Shown here piece after piece: positions 5,715-7,056 of a stretch of DNA of 7,056 nt. Source of the stretch: Micavibrio_B sp048498395 (GTDB taxonomy: Bacteria; Pseudomonadota; Alphaproteobacteria; Micavibrionales; Micavibrionaceae); assembly GCA_048498395.1 (NCBI GenBank), contig JBEHYB010000101.1, positions 1-7,056 of the forward strand, read 5' to 3'. A program made the position numbers and the translations under genes. The notes under the pieces are model-generated. The model saw only the letters and a list, made by a program, of their open reading frames with translations, did no database searches and was not told where the DNA came from. Positions within the stretch are counted from its first letter, which is position 1. Every line of letters begins with the position of its first letter.

Positions 5715-5729
5715 TTAATTGTGTGTTAA
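5715..5729. promoter_or_regulatory. CtrA-type binding box TTAA-N7-TTAA
   Basis: TTAATTGTGTGTTAA is an exact match to the full CtrA consensus, extended to GTTAA/TTAAC as an inverted repeat. It lies 224 bases upstream of the YdcH-family start, and no plus-strand gene follows before the repeat and the ALDH terminus, so its target is unclear. Confidence 0.45.
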
Positions 5730-5771
5730 CGCAACATAAGAAGATGCGAATTTATTAAATGTTTTATCGAT

Positions 5772-5881
5772 CGTCATCCCGGACAAGTGAGTGTAACGAA
5801 CGCTGATCCGGGATCCAGCAGGACATGCGCGGCGGAGCCGCACGTTATTTGTACTGGATACCGGCCTTCGCCGGTATGACG
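5772..5881. repeat. Dispersed-type palindromic repeat with several hairpins
   Basis: About 110 bases bounded by near-perfect inverted ends, CGTCATCCCGG (5772-5782) and CCGGTATGACG (5871-5881), 10 of 11 matching. Inside are ATCCCGGA/TCCGGGAT (5776-5783, 5807-5814), ATCCAG/CTGGAT (5813-5818, 5854-5859), GCGGC/GCCGC (5829-5833, 5837-5841) and TACCGGC/GCCGGTA (5859-5865, 5870-5876), giving a branched fold. Sequences beginning GTCATCCCGG and ending CCGGTATGAC are familiar as non-coding dispersed repeats in alphaproteobacterial genomes. It sits 14 bases after the aldehyde dehydrogenase stop. Only one copy is in the window. Confidence 0.7.
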
Positions 5882-5895
5882 AAGGGTGCGTGTAA

Positions 5896-7056
5896 TTAAA
5901 CCGTAAACTTCACGCCCTGCGCTAACGGCAGGTTCGACGAGTAATTGACCGTCTGCGTCTGGCGACGCATGTAGTTACGCCATGAATCGGAACCGCTTTC
6001 GCGCCCGCCGCCGGTTTCTTTTTCACCACCGAACGCGCCGCCGATTTCAGCACCGCTGGTGCCGATATTCACATTTGCAATCCCGCAATCGCTGCCCGAG
6101 GCCGAGAGAAAATATTCGCTCTCGCGCATATCTGTCGTGAAGATACAGGAAGACAGGCCCTGCGGCACGTCGTTCTGTATTTTAATCGCGTTATCGAGCG
6201 TATCGTAGGTGAGCACATACAGGATCGGCGCGAAAGTTTCTTCACGAACAATATCGGATTGCTCTTTCATACGCACGATGGCCGGGCGCATATAATAGCC
6301 GCCATCGCTTTCAACGCGCGTACCGCCGGTGAGTATCTCCCCGCCCTGCTTTCGCGCATGCTCAAGCGCGCGTTCCATCGCCGTATGCGCCTGTTTGTCG
6401 ATCAGCGGCCCGACAAGCGTCGCGGCCTCGAGCGGACTGCCGATGGGAAGCGATTCATACGCCTTCACAAGAGACGGCAACAATTTGCCTGCAATGCTGT
6501 CATGAACGATCAGGCGGCGAAGACTGGTGCAACGTTGCCCCGCCGTACCGACCGCGCCGAACAATATCGCCCGCACGGCCATATCGAGATCGGCCGACGG
6601 CGTGACGATCATCGCGTTATTGCCGCCAAGCTCAAGCAGCGAGCGCGCCAGACGTTTCGCGACGACTTCACCGACCGCGCGCCCCATACGCGTGCTGCCG
6701 GTGGCGGACACAAGTGGAATTGAAGGATGCGCTGTCAGCGCTTCGCCGATATCACGTTCGCCGATCAAAACTTGCGATAAATTCTCGGGCGTTTTATTGC
6801 CATTAGCGCGAAAGATTTCCTGCGCGCGTAAAAACAGGGACTGACAGGCGAGCGAAGTCAGCGGCGTTTTCTCGGACGGCTTCCAGATCACGCTATCGCC
6901 ACAGATAAAAGCGAGCGCGGCGTTCCAGCACCACACCGCCACGGGGAAATTAAAAGCGGAAATAACGGCGACAGGACCGAGCGGATGCCAGACTTCACGC
7001 ATATGATGGCCCGGACGTTCGGAGGCGATGGTAAGCCCGTATAACTGGCGCGACAG
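5896..7056 (-). CDS. ALDH7-type aldehyde dehydrogenase (partial, 5' end outside window)
   Basis: The visible 386 residues are the C-terminal three quarters of a roughly 500-residue NAD-dependent aldehyde dehydrogenase. The frame stays open through the right edge: 18 codons (LSRQLYGLTIASERPGHH) precede the internal ATG at 7002, and that lead fits the family. Counting from that internal Met, key sites are N18 in SAFNFP, K41 in WKPSE, the NAD-binding GSTRMG (102-107), the general base E124 in LLELGG and the catalytic C158 in GQRCTS. The ending GAEIGGAFGGEKETGGGRESGSDSW and NYSSNLPLAQGVKF is diagnostic of the ALDH7 (antiquitin) group, whose bacterial members oxidise alpha-aminoadipate semialdehyde/piperideine-6-carboxylate in lysine breakdown. 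The exact substrate here is inferred. A palindromic repeat follows the stop; no clear terminator is seen. Confidence 0.93.
   Translation of the reverse strand: MSRQLYGLTIASERPGHHMREVWHPLGPVAVISAFNFPVAVWCWNAALAFICGDSVIWKPSEKTPLTSLACQSLFLRAQEIFRANGNKTPENLSQVLIGERDIGEALTAHPSIPLVSATGSTRMGRAVGEVVAKRLARSLLELGGNNAMIVTPSADLDMAVRAILFGAVGTAGQRCTSLRRLIVHDSIAGKLLPSLVKAYESLPIGSPLEAATLVGPLIDKQAHTAMERALEHARKQGGEILTGGTRVESDGGYYMRPAIVRMKEQSDIVREETFAPILYVLTYDTLDNAIKIQNDVPQGLSSCIFTTDMRESEYFLSASGSDCGIANVNIGTSGAEIGGAFGGEKETGGGRESGSDSWRNYMRRQTQTVNYSSNLPLAQGVKFTV

Larger units (their letters stand above)
5492..5771. other. Gene-free intergenic region with regulatory-looking sites
   Basis: No reading frame longer than a few codons and no tRNA-like fold is seen here. 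The stretch is AT-rich and contains two GANTC sites, a hairpin and a perfect TTAA-N7-TTAA box, listed separately. AAATTTTTC occurs twice (around 5558-5566 and 5651-5659). It must hold the promoter of the YdcH-family gene, but I cannot pick one with confidence. Confidence 0.6.

Noticed and set aside
5492..5895. tRNA, riboswitch or toxin-antitoxin gene in the long gap
   Set aside because: No cloverleaf, no known riboswitch core and no pair of adjacent small ORFs with ribosome binding sites could be found by eye.
6259..6723. Plus-strand open frame inside the aldehyde dehydrogenase gene
   Set aside because: Antisense to the catalytic core of a clear ALDH7 protein; no motifs and no ribosome binding site.

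Overview
The window looks like a chromosomal segment of an alphaproteobacterium of moderate GC. The lineage call rests on four protein families typical of that class: a TrcR/DUF1013 cell-cycle regulator, a DUF1192 small protein, a YdcH/DUF465 coiled-coil protein and an NDUFAF5-like methyltransferase, the last being the bacterial relative of the mitochondrial complex I assembly factor. A Rhodospirillales- or Micavibrio-like organism would fit, but this cannot be decided from the sequence alone. I see no phage, transposase, tRNA, rRNA or CRISPR.

Layout. Bases 1-141 hold nested palindromes with no supportable gene. A two-gene plus-strand unit follows: the NDUFAF5-like methyltransferase (142-987) and gloB, glyoxalase II (984-1703), joined by an ATGA overlap. 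It converges, with only 23 bases between stops, on a minus-strand four-gene unit read from 4295 down to 1727: DUF1192 small protein, 3-hydroxybutyrate dehydrogenase (bdhA type), GMP reductase (guaC), and a conserved-looking hypothetical protein with a Gly/Arg-rich tail. A divergent region (4296-4529) carries a likely leaderless promoter for that unit on one side and an unusual trcR leader on the other. trcR (4530-5225) converges on the small YdcH-family gene (5300-5491), and the two share a bidirectional terminator. A 404-base gene-free stretch (5492-5895) contains a perfect CtrA-type box, two GANTC sites, a hairpin and a dispersed-type palindromic repeat. The right end is the 3' part of an ALDH7-type aldehyde dehydrogenase that runs off the window (5896-7056).

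Functionally this is mostly housekeeping: methylglyoxal detoxification (gloB), ketone-body/polyhydroxybutyrate oxidation (bdhA), purine interconversion (guaC), probable lysine-catabolic semialdehyde oxidation (ALDH7) and cell-cycle transcription control (trcR). I found no clear new multi-gene system. The parts most worth a second look are the trcR leader (a dyad whose arms hold two short-ORF start codons and a CtrA-like half-site), the CtrA/GANTC-bearing intergenic region, the methyltransferase with an eroded SAM motif, and the Gly/Arg-tailed protein at the end of the guaC unit.
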